From NCBI GenBank assembly GCA_030533445.1, contig CM060078.1, forward strand, positions 22,983,591-23,047,590: 64,000 bases of DNA, in the 5' to 3' direction. The DNA is from Cyprinodon diabolis. Taxonomy: Eukaryota; Chordata; Actinopteri; Cyprinodontiformes; Cyprinodontidae. A program made the position numbers and the translations under genes. Below the pieces are notes generated by a model. That model was not told the origin of the DNA. It saw nothing but the letters and a program-made list of their open reading frames with translations, and made no database searches. Numbering within the stretch: the stretch's first letter is position 1; every line of letters starts with the position of its first letter. Shown one piece after another: positions 20,360 through 32,451 of the stretch.

Positions 20360-21001
20360 CTACATGCAAATGCACAGTGCACAACAGACAAACACACAAA
20401 CAAAGGCTGTATCATATTTTCCTTCATAAATCAATAATGACCAAAAATATTAAAGAGAAAAACACACTTTATTTAATCCTTTTCACATGCAAATTGCAGT
20501 TTAAGGACAAATCAGGTTCTTTTTCAAACTATTTGCTTTATTCAGGATCCTGGAGGTAAAAGTTTAAAGATATTAACTGTGATTTCTCACTAATGCAGAA
20601 CCCAATAAAGCATTGCTTTTGAATTTAATCTTATTTTTAAGTTAGCTTATATTTAAGTAAAGGCATTTATTAAAACATTATAATCAAAAGATAATAGATG
20701 CAACCTTTGTATAAAAGTCTAAAAACTATGAAAGTCACACATTTTTTATATTTAAGCAAAGCAGAGAACCACAAATGCATTTGTAAAAATATAAATGTTT
20801 TAGATGGATTACAGTTTTCATTTACAAAGCTTGATAAAAAGAAAGATTCAATAAATAGAATTGTCCATGTATTTGCCTGAACTTCGTCCCAACTCGCCAA
20901 TCAAGGTGTTCATTTAATATAAAACATCAATGCTGGAGAGAAGTTTTCTTGATGGCTGAACTATCAGCGAACATAAGATTGAGTTTGCAGCCTTGTTCGA
21001 G

Positions 21002-21168
21002 TCAGAAGTGGAGTCTAGCCAGCAGCCAGCGGAAGAAGCCCGTCCTCTTGGATCCGAAGAAACTAACAAAGAAGTTGACCATAGTTGTGGCAAAGATGAC
21101 GCCTGTGGTGAGGTTATTCAGGTAGTCGAGTCGCTTCTGATTGGACACCACATTCAGGTCCCTGCGGG
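21002..21168 (-). CDS. ninj2: Ninjurin-2-like, alternative terminal exon 4c
   Basis: 167 nt: two bases, 54 codons and TGA, preceded by the acceptor 'gtgcatgttgtag'. The protein reads RRDLNVVSNQKRLDYLNN, helix LTTGVIFATTMVNFFVSFFG, tail SKRTGFFRWLLARLHF. It shares RRDLN and RLDYLNN with exon 4d. Of the four it looks closest to canonical NINJ2 (glycine in the helix start, TGF tail). No stop or frameshift is present, which argues for selection. Confidence 0.87.
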
Positions 21169-21609
21169 CTACAACATGCACGCACACACATGCAGACACA
21201 GCAAACAATTTCCCACATTACCATCAAACACACACACGCATACAGTTGATGCTTACATCCACGCTATCAGCTTTTCCATACAATCATACAATTCACTCAC
21301 ACACCCCTCAAGCCTGCTTTGTCAAATTGATATTTAAACAGGACAGAATAAACTCTATTGTTTCCCAGTGGTATACTGTGGAGGAGTATGGTGTCTTAAG
21401 ATCCTGTGCAGAAATTCAACAATTAAAATTAAAATTAAAATAGTGGTGCTAATTGATATTAATGTGATTAAAGATATAGAACTTTGAATCAGACAATCCC
21501 TTGAACATTAAACCTACGGCTAATTGATTTTGTTGACATTTTTGCATGTTCAACTAATTGCTCGGCTCGTTAGTCAATTCTGGTACTATTTTCTTGGTTA
21601 GAAGCTGAA

Positions 21610-22480
21610 AAGCTAGAAGCTGACTGGACACACAACACTGAGGCTATGTATAAGAAAGGTCGGAGCAGACGCTTCCTGCCAGAGATGGGAAATGTCGTGT
21701 CAACAAGTCATCTCCATGTCGTGTATTTAATCTACCCAACCAATTAACCAGGTGAGTCCAATCTGCACAGGTTGATTCACAGTAAAGATTAGACTTACCT
21801 GCTTCAGTGGGTGGATAGAACAAATACATGAAATGGAGATAACTTGTTAACTCCACATTTCCCATCTCTGCTTCCTACTGAGGGGACTGTGTCTTTTGCA
21901 GACGGGGCTCCTAAAGATCTTCTATGACTGTTGTAGCATCAGCCATCTTCTATGGAGTTGTCTGTTGGAACGGTTACTTATCTATAGCTATATTAACATC
22001 TCTGTTGGATAATGTCACCCACCCCATGCATGAAGCTTTTGCAGAACTGGAGAGCTCCTTCAGTGACAGACTGCTGCACCCTAAATGCACCAGGGAGCGT
22101 TATCACAGATCCTTCCTCCCAGCAGCTGGAAGACTTTATAACCAACAACGTAAATATGTTGTTACATTCATGCTGATTTTGCACAGTTTCTATCTTAGTC
22201 AGGTAAATAACATGCTGCTCATCTCTGGTGATGCTACTATTTTTTAAATATTCATTACTGTAAAAATTTCCATAGCTGTATATTGGTTATTTATACTCCA
22301 GGTGCAGTTTTTACATTGTTAAAAAACTTTATAGTACAGTGTTTTATTTGTTTATTTTTAACTCTTTACTATTATGTTCTAAGGTCCATATTTGTGTGAC
22401 AATTTTTTCTATAATCTTTTTGCAGCTGTAAACACCAGAATTTCCCCATTGTGGGACAATAAAGGGAATACCTTGGTGTA
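21610..22480 (+). mobile_element. CR1/L2/Rex1-type LINE 3' end, carrying a nested MITE
   Basis: The plus-strand relic encodes FYDCCSISHLLW-like and then VVASAIFYGVVCWNG, HEAFAELESSFSDRLLHPKC and RSFLPAAGRLYN, the end of a LINE reverse-transcriptase ORF. A 3' UTR follows, ending 'attgtgggacaataaag'. It is split by the hAT MITE at 21680-21870. It lies antisense in the ninj2 intron between terminal exons 4b and 4c. Frameshifts show it is dead. Confidence 0.7.
21680..21870. mobile_element. hAT MITE, 191 bp, nested in LINE
   Basis: The terminal inverted repeats are CAGAGATGGGAAATGTCGTG and, from the right, CAGAGATGGGAAATGTGGAG; similarity continues into 'tcaacaagtcatctccatg'/'ttaacaagttatctccat'. 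Flanking octamers CTTCCTGC (21672-21679) and CTTCCTAC (21871-21878) match at 7 of 8. Removing it restores continuous LINE sequence. Confidence 0.88.
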
Positions 22481-22999
22481 ATGAGGCACAATCCTGCTTT
22501 TGTGTGGAAAAGTTGAATAATTAATATTTCAAAATATCAAATTCCTGGATCTATTACATTTATGTGCAAGGACTTAAACTGCATTGAAAATAAAAATAAA
22601 AAACAAGCATCCTTTGTATAAAGTTATCTCAATTGTATTGTTCAGATTTATATGAGTGTGGCCGTGAGATGTTTTTATAAGATGTGCAGTTTAGCAAATG
22701 CATTTGAAAAAGAATCACTTAGCTTTGAATTTAGAATATTGAGGAGGTTATTTTAAATAAAATACTTAAAATTGTTAGAAAGTGAGCCAAACTCTAGCAC
22801 TGAACCCTTTTATTTTTTTGAACAAAAAGAAGAAAAATAACCCTAAATGAATGTTTTATATCACATCTATATCAATAAGAGTGAAATCTGTACCTCAAAT
22901 GTAGTCTTTAAGAAACACTGTCATTTTGTATTACCTGTTTACTGGTAGTTTAATTTTAATATTCCTATAGATTAATAAGCATACTGCATGTCAGCTAAG

Positions 23000-23169
23000 T
23001 TATGCAATAAAGCGGTGAAACAGCCACCGCAGAAGGCAGCTGCGTTGTGTTCCGAATGCAGCTTTGATGATGTTTATAAGGAGAGTGAGGAAGATGATGC
23101 CGGTGATCAGATTGTTCAGGAAGTTCAAACATCGGCGGCAGGAGGGAAGGGGTCTCAGCTCAAAACGAG
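23000..23169 (-). CDS. ninj2: Ninjurin-2-like, alternative terminal exon 4b (most divergent)
   Basis: 170 nt: two bases, 55 codons and TAA, preceded by the acceptor 'gtgtgtctgaacag'. The protein reads RFELRPLPSCRRCLNFLNN, helix LITGIIFLTLLINIIKAAFG, tail TQRSCLLRWLFHRFIA. The LNN motif, helix length and FG-x-[QK]-R turn are kept, but the RDLN motif is altered (RFEL), a lysine lies in the distal helix, and the tail is cysteine-containing. The frame is open and the splice phase kept, so it may be functional with changed properties. It could also be an early pseudo-exon. Confidence 0.72.
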
Positions 23170-23425
23170 CTGTTCAGACACACACATTCATATTCACACA
23201 CATCAATAACACACGCAGGCAACAGACACACACATCCAGATGAGCATAACACAAGCACACAGACAACAGGATGGAGACAGACACATAGCCAGTTGGTCCT
23301 TTGCCCCAGTCCACTCACCCATAATGAAATAAAACGTGTTATTAGGTGATTAGAAATGTAAGTTATACTCATTTATGTGTCTGATCAGATGTATTAAATG
23401 AGATCTGTTGGCATAAAACTGAAAG

Positions 23426-23580
23426 TCAGAAGTGCATCCTGGCAAAGAGGCCGGTGCGTTCCATCCCAAGTACAGAAATAAAGATGTTGGTGATGAAGAT
23501 GAGGAAGATAGCGAGGGTTGCTTTGTTGTTCAAGCTGTCCAGGGGCTTCTGGTTGGCTTCTTCATTCAAATCCCGCTGGG
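23426..23580 (-). CDS. ninj2: Ninjurin-2-like, alternative terminal exon 4a (proximal)
   Basis: 155 nt: two bases, 50 codons and TGA, preceded by the strong acceptor 'tgatcaatgtgttgcag'. The protein reads QRDLNEEANQKPLDSLNN, helix KATLAIFLIFITNIFISVLG, tail MERTGLFARMHF. It is the version nearest to exon 3 and has the shortest tail. A lysine replaces the usual hydrophobic residue just after LNN. No AATAAA was seen within the 250 nt before exon 4b, so its transcripts may use a variant signal. Confidence 0.85.
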
Positions 23581-23759
23581 CTGCAACACATTGATCAATG
23601 CACACACAAAAAAATAACACAATGCAAGAGAAAAACATACATTTTTTACCAAGAATTGACAAAAAGCCTATGTGTGAATGGGTTAATGTGTTAATATGGT
23701 TAATAAAACAAAGAGATCTAAAAAGAAGGTCAAAATGAAGTATTTTGCTAAATGCTCAC

Positions 23760-23839
23760 CAATTATAATAATCAGGACACCGGCGATGATCTGAAGAGCC
23801 AGGGAGAAGGAGATGAGCGTCAGCACAGCTGCATAGTAC
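23760..23839 (-). CDS. ninj2: Ninjurin-2-like exon 3, first membrane helix
   Basis: 80 nt between the acceptor 'ttttggttctcag' and donor G|GTGAGCA. It completes the split arginine codon from exon 2 and encodes YYAAVLTLISFSLALQ and IIAGVLIIII, ending one base into the next codon. This is the first transmembrane helix of the ninjurin family. The single leftover base (G) fits the two-base starts of all four terminal exons, giving Ala or Gly at the junction. Confidence 0.88.
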
Positions 23840-23985
23840 CTGAGAACCAAAACATTACAAATCTGTGAAAAATCACTACTGATGCAAAAAAAAAGATCCT
23901 TTTGCAGGAAACTCATCTGTAAGCACAGAATTTCCTAAGCAACACTTAAAAAATTTTAATGTTTTGTAACTTTTCTGCAGCATAC

Positions 23986-24122
23986 CGATATCCAGCTCCT
24001 TGTTCAATAACAGTCTTCATGTGTGTGATATTTGCCAGGAATAGAGCGATGTCCAGCATCCCTTCAGCTGCTGTCTTTTTGGTGGCGTAAAGGTTCATAT
24101 TGACATTAGGGATGGAACCTCC
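23986..24122 (-). CDS. ninj2: Ninjurin-2-like exon 2, amphipathic N-terminal region
   Basis: 137 nt between the acceptor 'gtttgtgtttcag' and donor CG|GTATGC. It encodes GGSIPNVNMNLYATKKTAAE, GMLDIALFLANITHMKTVIE and QGAGY plus two bases. N-x-[NH]-x-YA[ST]KK[ST]-x-AE-x-MLD-x-AL-x-x-AN is the family signature and includes the Lys and Asp of the kinked amphipathic helices needed for filament assembly in NINJ1. It starts in phase 0, matching the proposed exon 1 donor at 54582. Confidence 0.9.
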
Positions 24123-27100
24123 CTGAAACACAAACAAGTGGAAGAACAATTATTTATTAAGGGTACAAAGTAGGGCAAAAGACAAAGTAAGAAAAAAAGG
24201 TATGAAATTAATAGGAAAACAAAAGAATATATAAAAATACATATATTTATAGATGATAATAAATACATAAATATATCAAATGCTAACCCAGATAGTATTA
24301 AAACAAACTTAAGGAAAACTTAACTTTTGAACTCAAGGAAAAGATTAATACAACCAGGAGAGGGCAGCAAAGACCTGAGATACTGCTGCAGTCTGGAAGA
24401 AAACAATCATGTGAGGGTTTTGGGGCAGTGCTTACTATGTTATTCATCATCATGTCAGTAGCCAGTGCTACTGATATGAAAGAATCACAAAGATTTTGCA
24501 GTGTTTTTTTTGGTTTTGTTTTTTTTTTTTACCTGGAAACGTACCAGTGCATGCAATATTTTCATTACACAAAGTAGTGGTGTCTTTGTCATAGGAAAAA
24601 AAATATATAAATATTGTTCAATCCAAAAGTGCACTTGGTTGAAAAAGGTGATACAGATTATTTTTTTGTCACATTTTCTTCAAATAGAGTTGGATGCATT
24701 TAGTCAAAAATTAATCAAAAGCAGTTTTGAGTCAACCTAAATCTGTAACTGAGCACAAATGAGTGGATGGGTGTAGTCTTATCCTCCGAAAAACTAAAAA
24801 TAATGCAAAAAGGGTCATTAGTCAAATATTAAATCTTTGTTTTGAACATTCATGATTGTAAGAATTTATTATCACATAATTTTTCTCTGATTAAAATAAG
24901 AATACCTTCTCTGCATCATCAACATGTATTCCTGAAATGCACAAGACAGGTTCATGGGCTGCAGTTGGCGGCCAGGCAGCAGTTAAACTGAGTTTGGAAA
25001 TTAGTATTTTTAATTGTTTTTGTGTGTCTACGCGTCGTAGTGAGATGAAAGAAAGAAAAAACATCAAACATGGCCTAATGACACACAGCATGTGTTCATG
25101 GGGAAACCTTTATATGTTCTCTATTTACTGACTCCTCTCAGACTATGAGCTCTAGATGCACTTAACATGTTAGAGGAGATTTAGCTGCAGATCTAAGCCA
25201 GGAACGGATTTTTTCACCAAAGGTAGAGTAAGTGCAGAATAAATCATAGGTCTGTTTTTCTTCAGGCTGCAGAGACAGAGGCTAACAGAAGGAAGACATG
25301 GATCACATACATTATGAAGATTATATACAGACTCAGGACACACTGTACTTTATGACCTCATTGTGCTGTAATGTACATTGTTGTGCCAAAATAAACGGAA
25401 GGCTGACACCGTGTAATGTATTGTAGTTGTTTAACACATTTAAACCCCCTTTACTTTCGTGTTGGTGGTTTATGGTGAAAGAAAACTGGCATCCCTGAAT
25501 ATTCCTGAGAAAAAAAAACCAAAGGCTTAAATTTCTGCAGCAGCATCAAATGTTATTTTTCTTTCTTTTTAGTTGCGGTGGTGTTTTATTCCTCCTAGCA
25601 CATGTGTTTTAAAGGAAGCCATAACTTGGTACTGAGATTTTTTTTTTTTATCTGAAATGTGTGTTTTAATGTTATCAAAGTTTCATCGCTTTTAATCCGT
25701 CAAGAAAAGGCATACTTTTTCTTTTCTCTATTGTGGTTTTGAGGGTGCTAAAATTGATTTATGTGATGCCGTAATTTGTCTTTTGTGGGACAGAATATTT
25801 TATTTCATACCTTTCTGTAAAGTTTCCAAGGCCTTTTTAAGGGAAACGGCGACCTCCACTTTTCAGAATGGCTAACTTGAGATGTTTTTCCTTATATTAA
25901 TCTATTTATTCTACTCTGTGAACAACAATATTATATCAGAAGGTACAACGGGCTTGCATGCAGAGTAAAAAGCTCCAAAAAATCATTATGGAGCGCTATG
26001 TGACCTCAAGATGCAATTATTTTCTTTTCCTAAAGGTTTATCAAATTTGACAAATATTTTCTCTTGTCTTTGACATTTCGAAAATCTGTTAATGAAAATG
26101 GATTTCTAGTTATGCCATGTTTAATATGCTCACTTAAGTTTATGATACTGGATTTAAAAAAAAAAAATTATTTAATTTAGCCAGTGTTTACAGTCGCTTA
26201 GCAGATTGGATTCAATGGACAGGGGGATAATCTACAGATAATTTTGTTACAAATCTTCTCCATAATATTAATGATTTACTCTACTTCAGATTATCTCACA
26301 TAAACATAAATGTTCTTGGTATGACAAAGAAAATGTCAATTTAAGAAGATTCCAAAGGAAATAAGCATAAACCACAACAAAAAACAGATTTTAGTTTGAA
26401 CAAAAAAATTAAAACCCACTTAGTCCTAAACCCTTTATTAATTTAATAGTCTATTTTCTTTCAATGCATGATTTTAGGATAAAAAAAAATCCTCTAGCTT
26501 TTTCTTTTTGATGCTTTAACAGGACAGCCTTCCAGTAAATGCAAACAAAGCAGCATGCAGGATGTAAACAGTTGGCTTTTGCCAACTAAGATCATGTGAT
26601 TTGATTGCGACATCACAGCTACAACCCTTACTTTCACTCTTGGCACGCTTCCTGCTGCGTTAAAGCAGTGATTTTCCAGGTGCACTTTGACATCAAATAG
26701 TTCACTGAGATGAATAATTGGACATTCTGTGGCTCATCATAACTGTGGTCAAACCTCATGAGCAGACTTTAGGTTTTGCATCACTGGAATACCACAGGGG
26801 AAAACACACAAAAAAAGCATCATATTTGAATGTATTTCACTAAGAGGTTAAGTGTTTGTTTATAGTTTCAAACTCTTGGTTTTGCTCTAGAAGTTTTGAT
26901 TTCATTCCCCACACAGCCTGCATTACAGCACAGGTTGGATCCAGCCAGGGTAAATCTCCAAGAAACTATTCAGCAGTTCCAAGAAAAAGTTCTGTCAAAA
27001 CAATATAAATGCAAGCTCTACGGTTTTCAGTTCTTTCTTTTTTCTAAATCTATGAGAGAAAGAACTGCTTTTGGAGAAAAGAATCGAGAAAGGGATTTTA

Positions 27101-28555
27101 AAAAAAAAGAGAAAACCTAGAACAGAAATAGCAATTTTTCAGAAAATGGCACTCATGCATACTGGCATGCATTCATCTGTTTCCCCGCTTTGGGATGTGT
27201 GGTCACACTTGATCAACATCAGCCATAGGCGTGTTGCCAAAATACACACATACTACAACCAAAACACTGCCCTTTTACAGGCCATGTGTGTTGTTTTATT
27301 GTAGGGCATGTGAGGATGCTTTTATGATGCTTAATCTGTACTTCATTTAAAACAGTTGCCCATAAATAAGTAGTTTAGCTTTTGCTTCTCTTGACAGGAT
27401 AGTTGGAAATAGAGAGCTACTTACATGCATTCTGTCAGTATGTTACTAAAGGATTCATGACAAATGCATGAGTTATAATAATCAATATTTGTCTCGGTTG
27501 CATCTCTGCACCTTAAAATGATATAAAATTGGTTATTTTTCTCTTTTCACAAGAAATAAAAAACATATTTTTCTTGTGCACTGCTTTGATTACTGCTGCT
27601 ATTATCATTTCTCCTCACTTGTCACATCCTGCGAGAGATGGAAAAATACTAAATGGATCCTTTCCACACAGAAGAAAAACTTTATGGATCAGAACATGCA
27701 TCATTAGACTGACCGTCAGGATCTCACGTTTACTTCAGCCTGAGGAGTGGAATGCGACTTGGCTTTGGGAGAGGATTTCCATCACCCAAGCTTCTCAAAG
27801 GAACATTTATCATGTCATTCTCTCTGCTGAAACCCATATGATGAAGGAATGCATAATGTGGATCAGAACAAGTATTGTTTCAGCCGGTATTAGTCTTTAA
27901 AAGATCAACATGAGGTTGTGCCATAAAACATGTTGACCTGGATTCCTACAGCTTATAATCTTCAAGGTGAATTACTGTTAGAAAACTTACACGTGCAGGA
28001 AAAACAAGCAGAGGCCACACAGAAAGGCTAATGACCTTACAGCAGAGCTCGGCAACAGTCTACTGTGCTCAAATTAAAAATGTGTGTTTATAATCTAACA
28101 TACTTTTTTAAAATATATTATACCTTATACCAAGGTTGATGAGAAATCTATCACAAATCTATGAAATAATCCTTTATTTTTTACAATTCTATTTGTTTTA
28201 CATTACATAAAAACTGGAACAATCAAAGTTCTGGTGTAGTTATGTCCCAAAGGGTTTTTAAAACACTATTTCAGGCCTTTTTGAGTCTTGGAATACATAT
28301 ATAAAATTATATATATGGCCAATTGACACATATTTATTGGTCTCATAGGGATTTTGGTACATAGGTACTAATGGGGGCTGGGTTTTTACAATAATCTAAT
28401 TAAAGTATATGGGACCCTTCTCGTTAACTACATTGGGGCAATTTCACCAAAAACTGGTTTAGCATCCTGATTAGATTTTAACCAAAAAAGATAATAATGA
28501 TAATCTTAGCTATATGGTCCCTATTCTATGACAGTTATCCTACATCCAAACTATA

Positions 28556-28720
28556 CTCCGCTCAACTCAAATTTATTTATAGAGCCCTTTAAAACGGCCA
28601 CAGCTGCCACTAAAGGCAGTACATATTAAGGAAATAAAACTGTATAAAAAGAATGAATGTTAAAAAGAATAAAAGAAGTAAAAAAAAAGAAATAAAACCG
28701 GGGAATGAATACATTACAGA
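28556..28720. repeat. Fish interspersed repeat end ('tttatttatagagccctttaaaac')
   Basis: The block with 'aactcaaatttatttatag', 'ccacagctgcc' and 'aaaggcagtacat' resembles an abundant fish repeat whose consensus has 'atagcactttaaaacaacc' and 'aaagtgctgtacat'. It grades into A-rich sequence. The sequence up to about 29160 may belong to it, but this is not certain. Confidence 0.45.
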
Positions 28721-30650
28721 AAAATAACCAAAGCCCAATCAATATTTGAAGCCTATATACTGAATAGATATGTTCTGTATTTAAATGCTTCCTGATGTTG
28801 AATCAGATCCTTTACACAAATTACTGGTAAGATTTAATTAAAAGATCCACTAAATAGGGGGAACTACTAAGTGTGATAATGGCTAATAAATGGAGATTGT
28901 GATCATATTTGATGAAGAGTTCCTACTGTAAGTGACAGCAAATCAAAAGGAACATCAGAGACTTGAGAAATTGCAGGGGCGTGAAGAGGAAATGGAGACA
29001 TTTTAAAAAATTGAAACCACTGTGATCCAGGAGTAGGGGGGGGGTATCCTGTGGATTCCAGGAGCTATGTTGGAGATCTCTTTCCAGATAGAAGTGCTCC
29101 AAGTAATAGACCTCTGGTAGCTAACCAAAGTTTAAAAGGTGACCACTGACACCGAGGAGCGTGTGGAGTTACGCAAACAAGTACATGTTAGTGTTTGTAA
29201 CTGAGAGTAAACTGCACTCTGGCACACTGAGCTGCTGTGTCTCTGTTTACTTTATGAGGTTACTATTTATGCATTAAAAAGGCTGTTTTTTCAGTAAGCT
29301 AAAGACTCCCTCCTCCCCAACCATTGACTCAGGCTTATATCACATAATGTGCACATCTGTGCCTAAAGCCAACTTTTATGTGCACATAAACCCTGCATGC
29401 TTGCTGTGTACCTGAATGAGGCACACATAAAAATACACACAGATGCAAACGGCAGCTGGCCCCCTGCCGCTCTCTGCAAGATTGGACAGGAAGTGGTACT
29501 CCCCTGGACTCTAATTGGACAGTGTGACAGCCAATGGGAACGGGAATTCGGTTAGGAGTGGATCTCTGATTCTCTGGAGCACTTTATGTACTGTATCTCA
29601 TTTTCACTAAGCCTTTCCTTCCTGCCACTATACTTGACTATGTTTAAAATTTTTTCCCTTTTGCTCATTTTTTCCTGAAGGTTCAGGCTTTCTTCAGCAC
29701 TTTTTGTCAGGAAGACAGATGACAAGAAACAGACAGTAATAGAATGAGAAAAATAATAAAGGGAAGCATAGAGGCAGCTTCAGGTTTCAGGGATCGGAGG
29801 AAGTTACAGAATAATTCCTGAAGAAAACAATCAAAACCAATCATTCAGAAAATTGCAACATTTGTTGTATTAATATGAATAAAAAGAAAAAGTGATTTCT
29901 ACCTCAAATAATTCCACCCCAACCAATTCTTTTCCCTTATTTGGGGTATCCATCCTATGTTTTGATAACCTTTAGCCTCCTTAGAAAGAGACAGGGGGCA
30001 GGCCTCATTTTTACTGTAGCACTAGGGCTGCAAACATATTTACGACCCCTTGCACACATGCAGGAGGCTAAGTGCTTTTCACCCCGACCTTTGGCCTGTA
30101 GCCAAAGTATGGCTCTGCTTGCTGCCTTTTAATTAGCCAAACTGGAGACAGTCTTCAAATGCTGGGTGCATTGAGGGAAAAAAGCAAAAAAAACATTAGT
30201 TTCGTGTGGGTGGCAGAGTGTTTACAGCCAAACTTTTTTTAATGAAGATGATTATTGTCATTGCTAAAAAAGTGTAAATAGTACCCTGAGTTCAGGCCAC
30301 AAAATCTCTCCAAGATCAAAGCTCAGACTTTCACTAGACCAGCTAGGAATCCTGATATGTTTTGGTCAGGTATGGCGTGCTTTAAATTGTTGTTTTTTGA
30401 AGTATAGCCCAAGTGTGTTTGAGCTGAAGGTGCATGAGAGCAAATCGACTCTATGCACAACTCCACTACGTCCTGAACTTAAGCCAGCTCTTCTGTTTCC
30501 TGTCCTGTTCTACTGGATGAACAGATTAATCCAGGTGTCTGTGGCCATGGTTACTGAGGTCAGGCACAAATGGATTAATTAATCATTTAATCACATTTAC
30601 CTCTTCTCATTCACTAGATTGCTGATAGGCCGAAAAAATGGAAGTCAGCT

Positions 30651-30768
30651 GCCGCCATCTTGGTAGTCCCCAATCTCACGGAATTGCGCCATTAAAATGC
30701 CTACATGTGTAGCATTTGGCTGCAAAAACAAGCACTTTTCTGGCTTTGGGAATATGTCTCACAGTTAA
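30651..30768 (+). pseudogene. THAP-like N-terminus with YY1-type promoter motif, relic
   Basis: GCCGCCATCTTGG (30651-30663), the YY1/initiator-type motif, lies 35 bp before an ATG at 30697. That frame reads MPTCVAFGCKNKHFSGFG and stops after 23 codons. M-P-T-C-x-A-F-G-C-K-N is close to the start of THAP zinc fingers. The remainder of the domain is lost. It probably derives from a THAP-bearing DNA transposon or a processed copy; compare 1146. Confidence 0.38.
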
Positions 30769-31690
30769 TTTTACAGTCAGTGGTTGCAATGCACAGACAC
30801 TGCATAAAAATATATGGTACCATGCATGCATAATATACAAATAAAAAAATACTATAGCTTTAATACACATGTACTTGTAATTCAGTTTTTTATGTAAAAC
30901 CCCAAGTAATTAAGCTCCTCTATGCTTAACTCTTGATAAAATGTACCTTTGGTCTAGAATGTGTGGGAGGAACATCTTTCAGGATTCTTCACTTTTGTTT
31001 TATCAAAAGAACATTTTATGAAAACTATTGTGGATTATAATTTCTTTTATAAATGTGAAATTAGCTTTTGTTTTTTGTTCAGCAGTGGTCCGGGCTTTAG
31101 ATCTCTCCTATGGGTGCTACTTTTTCATCACCTCTTCCTAATAGGTGAATCACAGACACGGACTAATAATCAAACCAAGTCAGGCCTGCAGTGCTTTAGA
31201 AGTTCTGCAGTTTTTGCGACTTTCTGGGTATTTCTGAGTATTTGATGCTTTCCTGGAACCATTCTGGTAGGCCAGACTCTATTTCAATGTTTCCTTGATT
31301 TGTAAATATCTTTGCTTAACTGTTTTTCATACTCGTACTAAGAGATTGATTTGTAAACCTTTACAAATGCAAATGTATTCTTCTACAAGGTAAGAATACC
31401 ACAAATAACTCACAACATCTGCTTCATTAAACTATCATATTAACCTTAAATCAGAATCTTCTCCTGACTGCGTTTAACAGCTACACATTTTTTTTATGAA
31501 TGATAGAGTGCTACATGGCAGAGAAGTAGTCAGCCTTTCTGTGTGACCTCTGTCTTTTCTTTAGATGCATTTCAGCTTTGTGCAGTTTGCATTGCCCCGA
31601 GATGAATGTATGAGGCAGGGTACAACATGGTTGATTAATTGGGAAAATTGTTGCTTTAAGCTCTGAGACTTATTTGTGTCCTACTGTATG

Positions 31691-32120
31691 TGTCATAAAA
31701 CGGGACAGATTGACCCAGTATTCAAGGTGAGACAGCCAGTAGGAAAGTTCAAAACGTTTATTAAATAGAAACATTGACAGAACTGAAGCACACTGCTGAG
31801 GAACTGTGATCGCAGCAACTGCAGGAGCAGGACGCAACCCATCACTGATTCTGTAGAGAGAAACGCAGGTAAGTGATCACGATCATCGGAAGAGAAGATG
31901 ATTATTAGAGTGAGTCACTTACCTGGTTTAACAGTACAGTCCACTCAGGAAAGGACGGATCAGGGTTCCAGGAATCCATCAGAGTGCAAAGGCAGACAGA
32001 AACGCACAGACAGCCAGAATCCAGCAGGAGCCCATAGTTTCAGGCGAGCAGATCAGGCACGGACAGACAGGGCCAGTGGATGAGAGGGAACGGAATCAGC
32101 TATCAGAGCAGATCATGACA
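31691..32120. mobile_element. Solo LTR-like element, 430 bp, with 5-bp duplication
   Basis: It begins TGTCATAAAACGGG and ends CAGATCATGACA. The outer hexamers TGTCAT/ATGACA are inverted repeats, and the pentamer GTATG flanks both sides (31686-31690, 32121-32125). TG...CA plus a 5-bp duplication indicates an LTR. No coding region. Orientation is uncertain. Confidence 0.72.
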
Positions 32121-32451
32121 GTATGTGCATTGAGATTTAGACACTTATGTTAGCATGAGGCCCTTTCCTCTTCGTTTGCAGATCCTTTATATTTTTTGTG
32201 ACCTGTACCTCATTAAACTGTTATAAATGGAGTTCAGCTCTCGCTGTAATCTCTGTATTAATTGGTGACCTTTCATCAGCATTCTAGCGCCCTGCCTTCT
32301 CCAGCTGTTCCTCATCTGCTAATTAACTCACCTGTCTAGCATTTCAGTGGTCTAACTCTCAGTAAACACAGTTCCTGATTATAGACAGAGTCACACCCTT
32401 CATTATCCCTGTGGCGCTTCTGTGATTATTTTTTTTTTTTAGCTTTACACT

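Noticed and set aside
24906..24931. Possible 26-nt ninj2 microexon between a good acceptor ('cttgtgcatttcag') and donor (AAG|GTATTC)
   Set aside because: Its length does not keep the frame between the phase-0 proposed exon 1 donor and the phase-0 exon 2 acceptor. It would need a different first exon.
27529..27900. 123-codon plus-strand frame
   Set aside because: No recognisable domain, no splice context and ordinary AT-rich composition. It is likely a chance frame in an intron.
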